From the NCBI GenBank assembly GCA_030616835.1, contig JAUWWP010000026.1, forward strand, positions 1-15,692: a stretch of DNA of 15,692 nucleotides. The letters run 5' to 3'. The notes beneath the pieces are model-generated. The model was not told where the DNA came from and did not search any database. It worked only from the letters and a program-made list of their open reading frames with translations. A program made the position numbers and the translations under genes. The stretch comes from Deltaproteobacteria bacterium. Lineage in GTDB: Bacteria > Desulfobacterota > G020345765. This document shows positions 7,327 through 12,650 of the stretch, in pieces (the first letter of the stretch is position 1; each line of letters opens with the position of its first letter).

Positions 7327-7965
7327 ATGTACGAACGTAAACTTACCCAGATAGGAAGTCCAAAAAGCAAGGTAATAAATATTTTGTTAGCAGCTTTATC
7401 GGAGAGAGATTTTATAGCACAGGGACATGTGGAAAGACTTTCAAAAATGGCGGGAACGATGGCTGATAGGATGAATCTTGCTGATGATGAGAGAAGAAAC
7501 CTTATTCTTTTAGCCAAGGTACATGATCTGGGGAAAGTAGGTGTCCCTGATGAAATAATGTTCAAGCCCGGAAAACTTTCTGAAGATGGATATGAAAGAA
7601 TGAAAGAACACGCCCAAATCGGATATAACATAGCAAGTCGTTCTAAAGAGTTGTTTCATATAGCCAGTCTTATTCTCCACCATCATGAATTCTGGGATGG
7701 CAGAGGTTATCCTTTTAGACTTAAGCGTGAACAAATACCTTTGGAAAGCCGAATACTCTCCATAATGGATGCCTATGATGCCATAACCAGCTCAAGGCCT
7801 TATCACAATAAAATAGGCAAGGAAGAAGCAATAGCAGAGCTGAAAAGATGTTCAGGAACTCAGTTTGATCCGAGAATCGTAGATGAGTTTGCTAAACTTA
7901 TTGAGGAGCAGGACACAAGAGGGTTAACCAACGGCAAGGGAGCAATTAAAAACTGCTGGAATTGA
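7327..7965 (+). CDS. HD-GYP domain protein (c-di-GMP phosphodiesterase type)
   Basis: A 212-residue HD-GYP domain. His34 (in GHVERL), the His66-Asp67 pair (KVHDLGKVGVPDEI), His95, the HHEFWDGRGYP motif (119-129) and DAYDAITSSRPY are all intact, so metal binding and hydrolysis of cyclic di-GMP are plausible. The first residues MYERKL are the last helix of a GGDEF domain whose remainder lies in frame upstream behind two stops. The protein is thus the C-terminal half of a former GGDEF-HD-GYP fusion. The ATG has only a weak purine-rich site upstream, so translation efficiency is uncertain. The last 11 residues seem to derive from a neighbouring decayed receiver domain and replace the natural end or stop. 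Calling it functional rests on the intact motifs only. Confidence 0.75.
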   Translation: MYERKLTQIGSPKSKVINILLAALSERDFIAQGHVERLSKMAGTMADRMNLADDERRNLILLAKVHDLGKVGVPDEIMFKPGKLSEDGYERMKEHAQIGYNIASRSKELFHIASLILHHHEFWDGRGYPFRLKREQIPLESRILSIMDAYDAITSSRPYHNKIGKEEAIAELKRCSGTQFDPRIVDEFAKLIEEQDTRGLTNGKGAIKNCWN

Positions 7966-8116
7966 CCCCAGAGCGAAGACTATTGTTTCAAGCGGTTATT
8001 CTAATGACCCGGTAATGTCCGATTTTAGAAAATACAGTTTTAGCGCGGTTATCGCCAAACCGTATAAAATCCAAGAACAGAGCAAGACATTGCGAAAGAC
8101 AAGACAACTGTGTTAA
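7930..8116 (+). pseudogene. Frameshifted C-terminal receiver-domain remnant of a hybrid histidine kinase
   Basis: From 7964 a frame reads DPRAKTIVSSGYSNDPVM, then a Phe-containing stretch and AVIAKPYKIQE, ending at TAA 8114-8116. This is the second half of a receiver domain of the type found at the end of hybrid sensor kinases (SSGYSNDPVM and KPY are hallmarks). The upstream part continues in other frames: GKGAIK is in the HD-GYP frame, then a KLLE-like segment is one frame over, so at least two frameshifts have occurred. The phospho-acceptor half and the kinase are absent. The HD-GYP gene has run into this debris and stops at its TGA (7963-7965). Confidence 0.65.
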
Positions 8117-8131
8117 ATCATCCTTAGTTGG
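8087..8131 (+). repeat. Diverged copy of the sequence just upstream of tRNA-Arg
   Basis: About 45 bp (starting TTGCGAAAGACAAGACAAC, ending AGTTGGGCC) align with 9269-9313 at roughly 84% by eye. The 9269-9313 copy runs into the first bases of the tRNA-Arg gene; this copy does not continue into a tRNA. It overlaps the end of the receiver-domain remnant, so part of the similarity might have another cause. Confidence 0.55.
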
Positions 8132-8242
8132 GCCAGAAAAAGGGGGACCGCGTTATTGAAATATTGACTTATTGTATTTTCATTGAATAAGAGAGGAATG
8201 GAGCCAGCCTAATGACATGGGACATTTTGCCATAATTTCTTC

Positions 8243-8297
8243 AACTATTTTTCTGTCCCCTTTTTACCCAGAAATGGTTGCAAAAGATAAGGCAGCC
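8243..8297 (+). repeat. 55-bp direct repeat, left copy, flanking the VapBC module
   Basis: Aligns with 9234-9288 at about 50 of 55 positions by eye, same orientation, 991 bp apart. Each copy begins with AACTATTTTT and has a matching AAAAATAGTT-type arm 17 bp later (imperfect here, perfect in the right copy). The two copies bracket the toxin-antitoxin pair. Confidence 0.8.
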
Positions 8298-8590
8298 AGG
8301 CATTCTTAAGGGGTTGGACTAAATATCAAAAAAATAAGATACTTAGCCTAACCTCTTATTTTTAAAGTAATCCTGGAACTGCCAAGATGGAATAATATTA
8401 TTGCGGTAGAAAATTGACAAACCCGACAAAATAGATAATATAAACCAAGCGGGGAAGGGTTAAAATATCGCATCTTGATTTGTGTAATTCACTATTCAAG
8501 ATAAATCACAACACAAATTTTAAAATGGCTCTGTTTTTTAGGCCCAGCTATACTCTCTTTACCCCCTCTCTTTCTCTGACCACCAAAAGG

Positions 8591-8620
8591 TTGACAAATT
8601 CTTATCGATTGTGATATTGT
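8591..8620 (+). promoter_or_regulatory. Sigma70-like promoter of the vapBC module
   Basis: TTGACA (8591-8596) with TATTGT (8615-8620) at 18 nt, or GATATT (8613-8618) at 16 nt. The start codon of the antitoxin follows about 30 nt downstream. AbrB-type antitoxins usually repress their own promoter, so an operator in 8590-8640 is expected by family knowledge; I see no clear palindrome there. Confidence 0.55.
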
Positions 8621-8651
8621 AATACCAATTATTATCAAAGGAGCTTCTGTC

Positions 8652-8858
8652 ATGCAAACAGTCACTGTGTCGCCAAAATATCAAGTCGTTATACCCAGAG
8701 CGATAAGGGAGTCTTTACACCTTCGTCCTGGACAAAAAATGCAGGTTGTGGAATATAACGGGCGGATTGAACTTATCCCGGAACGAGATATTGCCGAGCT
8801 TCGTGGATTTCTCAAAGGAATAAATACGGAATTAGACCGTGAGGAAGATAGATTATGA
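8652..8858 (+). CDS. vapB: AbrB/MazE-type antitoxin of a VapBC module
   Basis: A 68-residue protein with an N-terminal SpoVT/AbrB swapped-hairpin DNA-binding domain: VSPKYQVVIPRAIRESLHLRPGQ is the signature (about residues 6-28). The C-terminal acidic tail (DIAELRGFLKG to the end) would wrap the toxin. AAGGAG lies 8 nt before the ATG. Its stop overlaps the ATG of the PIN toxin gene (ATGA), the usual coupled antitoxin-toxin arrangement. It should neutralise VapC and autoregulate the promoter at 8591-8620. The module sits between two 55-bp direct repeats, suggesting it arrived as a cassette. Confidence 0.9.
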   Translation: MQTVTVSPKYQVVIPRAIRESLHLRPGQKMQVVEYNGRIELIPERDIAELRGFLKGINTELDREEDRL

Positions 8859-9229
8859 ATATCGTCGATTCTTCAGGATGGCTTGCATACTTTGCCGACG
8901 AACCGAATGCGAAGCATTTCCTGATTCCCTTGAAGGACACTGCTTCACTTGTTGTCCCAGTCGTAACAATCTACGAAGTCTTCAAGGTCGTTCTTCGAGA
9001 ATCCAGCGAGAATGAAGCGCTTCAAGCAGCTTCAGCTATGCAAAAAGCTGCAGTTGTAGATTTAACCGCCAAGCTAGCGATCGGTGCCTCAAAACTAAGT
9101 CTGCAGCATGGCTTTCCGATGGCAGATAGTATTATTCTCGCAACAGCACAGGCATTCGATGCCACAATTTGGACTCAGGATTCAGATTTCAAGAACATAT
9201 CCGGAGTGAAATACTTCCCGAAGAAATAA
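8855..9229 (+). CDS. vapC: PIN-domain ribonuclease toxin, VapC family
   Basis: A 124-residue PIN-domain protein. The four acidic metal-binding positions are present: Asp5 (MNIVDSSGWLAYF), Glu41 (TIYEVFKVVLR), Asp91 (MADSIILATA) and Asp109/Asp111 (TQDSDF). It should be a Mg-dependent endoribonuclease; VapC toxins typically cut tRNA or rRNA, but the target cannot be read from the sequence. Its ATG overlaps the antitoxin stop. The stop is followed within 5 bp by the right copy of the 55-bp repeat and 80 bp later by tRNA-Arg. The catalytic residues are intact, so the toxin is probably active. Confidence 0.9.
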   Translation: MNIVDSSGWLAYFADEPNAKHFLIPLKDTASLVVPVVTIYEVFKVVLRESSENEALQAASAMQKAAVVDLTAKLAIGASKLSLQHGFPMADSIILATAQAFDATIWTQDSDFKNISGVKYFPKK

Positions 9230-9233
9230 CAAT

Positions 9234-9288
9234 AACTATTTTTCTGTCCCCTCTTTACCCAAAAATAGTTGCAAAAGATAAGACAACC
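9234..9288 (+). repeat. 55-bp direct repeat, right copy, with perfect 10-bp hairpin arms
   Basis: Right-hand partner of 8243-8297. AACTATTTTT (9234-9243) and AAAAATAGTT (9261-9270) are perfect inverted repeats with a 17-nt loop. The sequence continues directly into a region (9269-9313) that also resembles 8087-8131 and leads into tRNA-Arg, so this copy is probably the ancestral arrangement. The A/T-rich stem has no U-run and is not a convincing terminator. Confidence 0.8.
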
Positions 9289-9308
9289 GTGCTAAATTAT
9301 CCCTAGTT

Positions 9309-9382
9309 GCGCCCGTAGCTCAGTTGGATAGAGCGGTGGACTCCGGATCCACAGGCCACAGGTTCGAATCCTGCCGGGCGCA
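9309..9382 (+). tRNA. tRNA-Arg (anticodon CCG)
   Basis: A complete cloverleaf: acceptor GCGCCCG (9309-9315) with CGGGCGC (9375-9381), D-stem GCTC/GAGC, anticodon stem GTGGA/TCCAC around the loop CTCCGGA, giving anticodon CCG for codon CGG. The T-arm is ACAGG-TTCGAAT-CCTGC, with one A-C mismatch at its base. The discriminator base is A, and CCA is not encoded. The 3' half plus 69 bp of downstream sequence is repeated at 11439-11552. Confidence 0.95.
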
Positions 9383-9451
9383 TTAACAATTTTAAGGGTT
9401 ATATCTCCCCTACCCTCTCTTAAGTCTTTTCTTCCCCGCCGACAAAATCTA
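9337..9451 (+). repeat. 115-bp direct repeat, left copy (tRNA-Arg 3' half and downstream flank)
   Basis: Begins in the anticodon stem of tRNA-Arg and ends at GACAAAATCTA. It aligns with 11439-11552 at about 90% by eye with one single-base gap. The pair is 2.1 kb apart in the same orientation, like the ends of an element integrated at a tRNA 3' end. Confidence 0.85.
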
Positions 9452-9536
9452 GGGGAATTAAGAGTCAGGTCTCAACAGGGTGACCCTGATTCTTCCTCTT
9501 AGTCAATATTGCTACAGATCATTGTTGTCGAATTTT

Positions 9537-10113
9537 TCATTTTAACCGGTCTTTTTCATTCCTACTGTTTTCATGAACCCCCACCTTTCTGATCGCCATT
9601 TTGCTCCTTGTCGAAAGGGAATTCCACGGTTTCACCAAAGGAATCCAGCGCGGGACGTTTTTCTTGTAAAGGAGATACTCCTTACCGAACTTACGCACCA
9701 GATCAGGCTCCTCCTTAAGAGGGATGTAGGTAACATTGAGCAACACGAATAAGAGGAACCAGAAAAAGAGAGGTAGAGACCCGAAAAGTATCGCTTCTCC
9801 CAGGAGGATGCAGAAAACCCCGCTGATCATCGGATTTCGGACGTACCGGTAAATGCCGCGAACTACGAGATGTCGGGGGGCATCCCAGGGTTCCCTTCCC
9901 TATGCGGGTAAACAGTGAGATTGTTTTGATCATGAGAGATAGGCCCAAAGCGATGAGGGAGAAACTAAGTAGCAGTAACATAAGATATAATGGAGGAGAC
10001 AGAAACCAGCCGGGATTTACCGACTCGGTGGAATATAGGATTATTCCCGGAACCACGACGGTCACTATTCCCGGTAGCACTGCAATGGCGCGAAGCTGCT
10101 TCCAGATTGACAT
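9537..10113 (-). pseudogene. Frameshifted ICMT/PEMT-type membrane methyltransferase
   Basis: Two overlapping minus-strand frames form one protein. The first (from ATG 10113) gives membrane helices such as AVLPGIVTVVVPGIILY and LYLMLLLLSFSLIALGLSLM, then LFTRIGKGTL. The homologous continuation WDAPRHLVVRGIYRYVRNP and MISGVFCILLGEAILFG lies in another frame and runs to the stop at 9537. The break is at about 9890-9897, where roughly 8 bases of the usual GTLAPWDAP region appear to be missing. The RHxxVRGxYRYVRNPM motif and the EEPDLVRKFGKEYLLYKKNVPRW region mark isoprenylcysteine carboxyl methyltransferase-type proteins that use S-adenosylmethionine. No ribosome binding site is evident before ATG 10113. 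A sequencing error is the alternative to true loss. Confidence 0.75.
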
Positions 10114-10262
10114 AGCATGCGTAAATGAAAAAGGGAGCCATTGGTTCTAAAACAATTTAAATATAACGTTTTCCCCCTTATAATTCCTCAGAATTCACCA
10201 TTTGAAAATGCACGGAAATAGAGGCCGTCCAATCTCACTATTCAAGATCCGACCCCAACTCC

Positions 10263-10397
10263 TCACTTAGGCTTTTTTTCCAAGGCTTCGACTCTCTTTT
10301 CTAAGATGTCGATCTTCTTATCTAGGGTTTTGAGCCCCTCCGCCAAGGCTTTAAGTGCCTCTCCTATGGCTTTATGATGCTTATCATGTTTGTCCAT
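10263..10397 (-). CDS. Small coiled-coil protein, hypothetical
   Basis: A 44-residue frame that starts MDKHDKHHKAIGE and continues with leucine/isoleucine heptads (LKALAEGLKTLDKKIDIL, then KRVEAL), ending in KKPK. It is almost entirely predicted coiled coil, with a His/Lys-rich start. GGAAG lies 6 nt before the ATG. I do not recognise a family; comparable short coiled-coil ORFs occur in many uncultured bacteria. The regular heptads and the ribosome-binding site favour a real gene, but its small size and position next to pseudogenes leave doubt. Confidence 0.5.
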   Translation of the reverse strand: MDKHDKHHKAIGEALKALAEGLKTLDKKIDILEKRVEALEKKPK

Positions 10398-10735
10398 AAA
10401 ACACTTCCGTTTCTTACAGAAAATTATTACTAATCTTATGCCTTAAATAGCCTGCACTTTTGCCATTCAGTCATAGGGTGAATTAGCGCGGCGAATTAAG
10501 GGACGGATGCGAAACAGAGGGCGTTGTTTATTTGTTGCGTTGTTTTATCTAATCACCGCTGCCAAATCCGGACATTTAAAGATTAACTTTCTTTTCCTCC
10601 CGTTATCCCCGTTTGTCTCGACCTCTTTTCCCAGATTGTTTTATCTTATGCTATTCGGCTGATTTTTTCAACTTTCTGCCGCAATAATATTATCCCGCCC
10701 TGGCGGGATCGGGGTTACTTTTCGATATCAAAATA

Positions 10736-10767
10736 TTCAATAAAAATGTGGCCTAAATCACAACAAA
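10736..10767. repeat. 32-bp direct repeat flanking the HU gene, copy downstream of its terminator
   Basis: Starts TTCAATAAAAATGTG and matches 11182-11213 at about 28 of 32 positions by eye, same orientation, 446 bp apart. The other copy overlaps the -35 region of the HU promoter, so this copy lies just outside the HU terminator as a mirror boundary. Confidence 0.65.
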
Positions 10768-10797
10768 GGCCACCAGGGCTAATTACCCCGAGTGGCC
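10768..10797 (-). terminator. Rho-independent-like terminator of the HU gene
   Basis: On the minus strand, GGCCAC (10797-10792) pairs with GTGGCC (10773-10768). The inner CGGGG/CCCTG pairing extends the stem past one bulged T, with a short TAATTAG loop. A moderately T-rich tract (TTTGTTG) follows. It lies 24 bp beyond the HU stop codon. Confidence 0.7.
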
Positions 10798-10820
10798 TCA
10801 TCTTTTATATTTGAATTGTA

Positions 10821-11096
10821 TTATAGCGAACTCTTCAACCCCGGAGCAGGCTTGAAACCAACAGTCTTGCTGGCCTTAATCCGGATTTTCTCCCCGGTCT
10901 GGGGATTTCTCCCTGTTCTGGCCTTCCGGCTCCTCACCGTGAAGGTGCCAAATCCAGGATAGGAAAACCTCTTTTCCTTCCTGATTGCCTGGGCAATGGT
11001 GTCGAAAGCGGCATCAACCACTCTTTCCACAGCACTCTTGCTCAGATCCAGGCCTTTAGTTTCTGCTACCTTGTCGATTAGCTCTGCTTTGGTCAT
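10821..11096 (-). CDS. hup: HU family DNA-binding protein
   Basis: A 91-residue HU/IHF-fold protein of typical length. It has the N-terminal helical dimerisation part (MTKAELIDKVAETKG), FGTFTVRSRKARTGRNPQTGEKI (about 46-68; the beta-arm with the intercalating Pro in RNPQTG) and the C-terminal FKPAPGLK. It binds and bends DNA as a dimer in the nucleoid. The frame opens at 11114, but ATG 11094-11096 is preferred because AGGAG lies 6 nt before it. It has its own promoter-like site (11158-11186) and terminator, so it is monocistronic. It lies inside the 2.1-kb segment bounded by the tRNA-Arg repeat and is itself flanked by 32-bp direct repeats, so it may be an accessory HU copy. Confidence 0.95.
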   Translation of the reverse strand: MTKAELIDKVAETKGLDLSKSAVERVVDAAFDTIAQAIRKEKRFSYPGFGTFTVRSRKARTGRNPQTGEKIRIKASKTVGFKPAPGLKSSL

Positions 11097-11157
11097 TTTA
11101 ATCTCCTCTCTCAAAGATTAAATAAATCCGAAAATGGTGTAGGCTGGATTAATCAAT

Positions 11158-11186
11158 AGGATATTCTTTTTTAGGGGATTTTTCAA
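11158..11186 (-). promoter_or_regulatory. Sigma70-like promoter of the HU gene
   Basis: On the minus strand, TTGAAA (11186-11181) is followed after 17 nt by TATCCT (11163-11158), about 60 nt before the HU start codon. The -35 end overlaps the 32-bp repeat 11182-11213. Confidence 0.5.
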
Positions 11187-11213
11187 TAAAAATGTGACTT
11201 AAATCATAAAAAA
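11182..11213. repeat. 32-bp direct repeat flanking the HU gene, promoter-side copy
   Basis: Partner of 10736-10767. It covers the -35 box and the bases upstream of it on the minus strand. Confidence 0.65.
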
Positions 11214-11438
11214 ATTTTGTGCTATTTCTCTTGTAAAGTAGCCCCCTCTCTGCTATTATCTTAAAAAATAAATTTAGGGATTCCCTGGAAATGAAGATTT
11301 TTGGTGTCCATTATCTATAAATTTCCATCAATATACATAGTAATTCGTAGTAATAGACAATAATTGATTTTCTTAATAAAAAGAGGAGGTTATGGGAAGT
11401 TTGCTGTTATTTCAAGCACTTTCCAAAACCCCTTATTT

Positions 11439-11552
11439 TGGACTCCGGATCCGCAGGCCGCCGGTTTGAAGCCTGCCGGGCGCATTAGTAATTTTTTGGG
11501 TTATATCTCCCCTACCCTCCCTTAAGTCTTTTTTCCCCACCGACAAAATCTA
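11439..11552 (+). repeat. 115-bp direct repeat, right copy: truncated tRNA-Arg fragment plus flank
   Basis: Bases 11439-11484 reproduce tRNA-Arg from the anticodon stem to the discriminator base with five changes. Bases 11485-11552 reproduce the downstream flank. The 5' half of the tRNA is absent and T-arm changes break pairing, so it is not a functional tRNA. It marks the right boundary of a 2.1-kb segment that starts at the intact tRNA. Confidence 0.85.
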
Positions 11553-11583
11553 AGCAGAAAACACCGGGGCTCGTTCATCCTTC

Positions 11584-11603
11584 GTCCCGATGGACATCGG
11601 GAC
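11584..11603. repeat. Palindrome of the CCGATG/CATCGG type
   Basis: GTCCCGATG and CATCGGGAC are perfect 9-bp arms around a 2-nt loop. It shares its core with the two palindromes at 2617-2678, which supports an interspersed repeat family in this genome. Confidence 0.8.
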
Positions 11604-11653
11604 TACGGAGAATGTAAAAGCCCCGGCTATCCGGGAATATAATCCGGCTATCC

Positions 11654-11790
11654 ACTCCTTTACATCTCAATTCCATCTCAATTGCAGATCCAATTTGACA
11701 AATCCGGAGTTTCTGATTAGGATAATGCTATGAAAAATAGAAAATATGACCCCAAGAAAATCGAGCCCAAGTGGCAGCGCTACTGGGAGG
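11654..11790 (+). repeat. Direct repeat of the leuS promoter and first 20 codons, left copy
   Basis: Matches 12651-12774 at about 93% over the 110-bp core by eye. Differences are single bases, one 11-bp insertion upstream of the promoter, and one in-frame 3-bp indel. The two copies bracket the MNT-HEPN module, 986 bp apart at the start codon. Confidence 0.9.
11695..11723 (+). promoter_or_regulatory. Duplicated leuS-type promoter in front of the MNT-HEPN module
   Basis: TTGACA (11695-11700), a 17-nt spacer, TAGGAT (11718-11723), then ATG after 6 nt. Same layout as upstream of the intact leuS. AGGA within it could instead act as a Shine-Dalgarno site; both readings are possible. Confidence 0.55.
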
Positions 11791-11804
11791 AGGTAGAAAA
11801 ATGA
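11730..11804 (+). pseudogene. leuS 5' fragment (24 codons), translationally overlapping the antitoxin gene
   Basis: The frame MKNRKYDPKKIEPKWQRYWE reproduces the LeuRS N-terminus (one extra Arg compared with the intact gene), then reads EVEK and stops at TGA 11802-11804. That stop overlaps the ATG (11801) of the nucleotidyltransferase gene. The GGGAGGAGGT within its last codons is an ideal Shine-Dalgarno site 6 nt before that ATG. The two base differences from intact leuS that fall in the codons for Lys9 and Glu11 (intact-gene numbering) are synonymous. As it stands it can only serve as an upstream leader ORF, perhaps coupling antitoxin translation. Confidence 0.85.
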
Positions 11805-12145
11805 AAAATATAGCCCAGTTGAAACTAAAAAAGAATGAAAAAATGGCATTGCAGGAATTAAAGCAGAAATTATTAAAGAGATTTCCCGATGTCAAGGTTA
11901 TTCTTTATGGCTCCAAAGTGAGGAGCGATGATGAAGAATTTTCAGATATCGATTTGTTAATCCTTATTAATTCTCAGGTCATCCGAAGGATAAAAGAAGA
12001 AATAACTGAAATTACATACGATATGGAGCTAAAGTACGATGTAGTTTTTGGAATCATTATTGAAAATAGAGATTTCTGGGAATCACCTTTAGCTAATGCC
12101 ATGCCTCTTCATTGGAATATAGATAGAGAAGGAGTTCATGTATGA
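11801..12145 (+). CDS. mntA: MNT-family nucleotidyltransferase, antitoxin of a HEPN/MNT module
   Basis: A 114-residue minimal nucleotidyltransferase. Gly37-Ser38 and Asp49-X-Asp51 give the exact GSX10DXD motif (YGSKVRSDDEEFSDIDLLI) of MntA-type antitoxins, which inactivate the HEPN toxin by adding AMP to a tyrosine. The C-terminal part (YDVVFGIIIENRDFW) completes the small domain. The frame extends upstream to a GTG at 11771, but those codons overlap the leuS fragment in another frame. ATG 11801 has GGAGGAGGT 6 nt before it and is chosen. The stop overlaps the HEPN start (ATGA). Transcription probably comes from the duplicated leuS promoter at 11695-11723. Confidence 0.9.
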   Translation: MKNIAQLKLKKNEKMALQELKQKLLKRFPDVKVILYGSKVRSDDEEFSDIDLLILINSQVIRRIKEEITEITYDMELKYDVVFGIIIENRDFWESPLANAMPLHWNIDREGVHV

Positions 12146-12549
12146 AACAAGAACTCATTGATTTAGCAAAGTATCGGTTGGAAAAAGCAAAAAACACCCT
12201 TTTGGACGCTAAGAAGTACATTGAAGATGCTACCTTGGAATCCACAGTAAACCGCATTTATTATGCAATGTTTTATGCTATTAACGGACTAATGATAACA
12301 AAAGGTCTATCATCTTCCAAGCACGCAGGAGTCCGTTCCGTTCTTAATCGAGAGTTTATAAATAAAGGATTGATAGAAAAACAATTGGGGAAGTTCTATT
12401 CGGATATGTTTGATAACAGGCAAGAAGGGGACTATAAAGATTTTGTGAAATTTGAGAAAGAAGATGTAGAAGTATGGCTCAGGAAGGCAGAAGAGTTTAT
12501 AAATAAAATTGAAGATTTAACTTTGAAGATTATAAAGGAAGGAAAATAA
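12142..12549 (+). CDS. HEPN-domain protein, likely toxin partner of the MNT antitoxin
   Basis: A 135-residue, largely helical HEPN protein of the PF05168 type. Residues NRIYYAMFYAINGLM (37-51) form the characteristic helix, GLSSSKHAGVRSVLNREFINKG the next, and FDNRQEGDYKDFV the conserved R-x-x-x-DY region. Many such proteins are RNases with an RX4-6H centre. I do not see that exact spacing at the usual C-terminal site, so the catalytic residues are uncertain. Tyrosines suitable for AMP transfer by MntA (40, 41, 45, the DY pair) are present. Its ATG overlaps the antitoxin stop. Together the two genes form a typical MNT-HEPN operon, here lodged between two copies of the leuS start. Confidence 0.85.
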   Translation: MKQELIDLAKYRLEKAKNTLLDAKKYIEDATLESTVNRIYYAMFYAINGLMITKGLSSSKHAGVRSVLNREFINKGLIEKQLGKFYSDMFDNRQEGDYKDFVKFEKEDVEVWLRKAEEFINKIEDLTLKIIKEGK

Positions 12550-12650
12550 AATAAAGATTTTTTAAAAGGAGAATGTAACCTACTATACTCACCTTAATTC
12601 CCAACCCTTAGCTTATCCTTCCCTGGGAAAATTCTGATAGACTTAAGTCA

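Larger units (their letters stand above)
8117..8642. other. Intergenic stretch with repeat debris and promoter-like sites
   Basis: No coding frame I can support. It holds the left copy of the 55-bp repeat (8243-8297), an AT-rich imperfect hairpin around 8312-8360, an isolated promoter-like pair TTGACA (8414-8419)/TAATAT (8436-8441) without a gene directly behind it, and a 7-bp inverted repeat ATCTTGA (8472-8478)/TCAAGAT (8496-8502). The rest looks like decayed interspersed sequence. Confidence 0.6.
10398..10820. other. Intergenic stretch between the small coiled-coil ORF and hup
   Basis: No supportable gene. It contains an 8-bp-arm palindrome ATCCCGCC (10692-10699)/GGCGGGAT (10702-10709), the left copy of the 32-bp HU-flanking repeat (10736-10767), and the terminator of the HU gene (10768-10797). 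Nothing recognisable in 10400-10690. Confidence 0.6.
11214..11653. other. Intergenic stretch with the tRNA-Arg fragment and a palindrome
   Basis: No supportable gene. It contains the truncated tRNA-Arg copy (11439-11552) and the palindrome at 11584-11603. A strong AGAGGAGGT lies 1 nt before an ATG at 11392, but the frame has only 25 codons and runs into the tRNA fragment; I take it as a truncated gene start at best. Confidence 0.6.

Noticed and set aside
8132..8242. Possible remnant of a REP-associated or IS200-type transposon end
   Set aside because: No transposase codons or clear hairpin end can be shown; the resemblance is only to common intergenic sequence.
8414..8441. Promoter-like pair possibly driving a small RNA
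   Set aside because: No terminator or conserved structure follows; kept only as a note in the intergenic description.
9902..10150. 82-residue plus-strand ORF
   Set aside because: It is antisense to the methyltransferase pseudogene, has no ribosome binding site and a non-globular composition.
11392..11469. 25-codon ORF with a strong purine-rich site
   Set aside because: The site is 1 nt from the ATG, and the frame is mostly tRNA-fragment sequence; no support for a protein.
11771..11800. N-terminal extension of the MNT gene from a GTG start
   Set aside because: These codons are the leuS fragment read in another frame; ATG 11801 has a perfect Shine-Dalgarno site and the correct MntA length.
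12565..12580. AAAGGAG followed by ATGTAA after the HEPN gene, resembling a minimal start-stop element
   Set aside because: The spacer to the ATG is only 1 nt, too short for initiation; chance or a truncated gene start is more likely.
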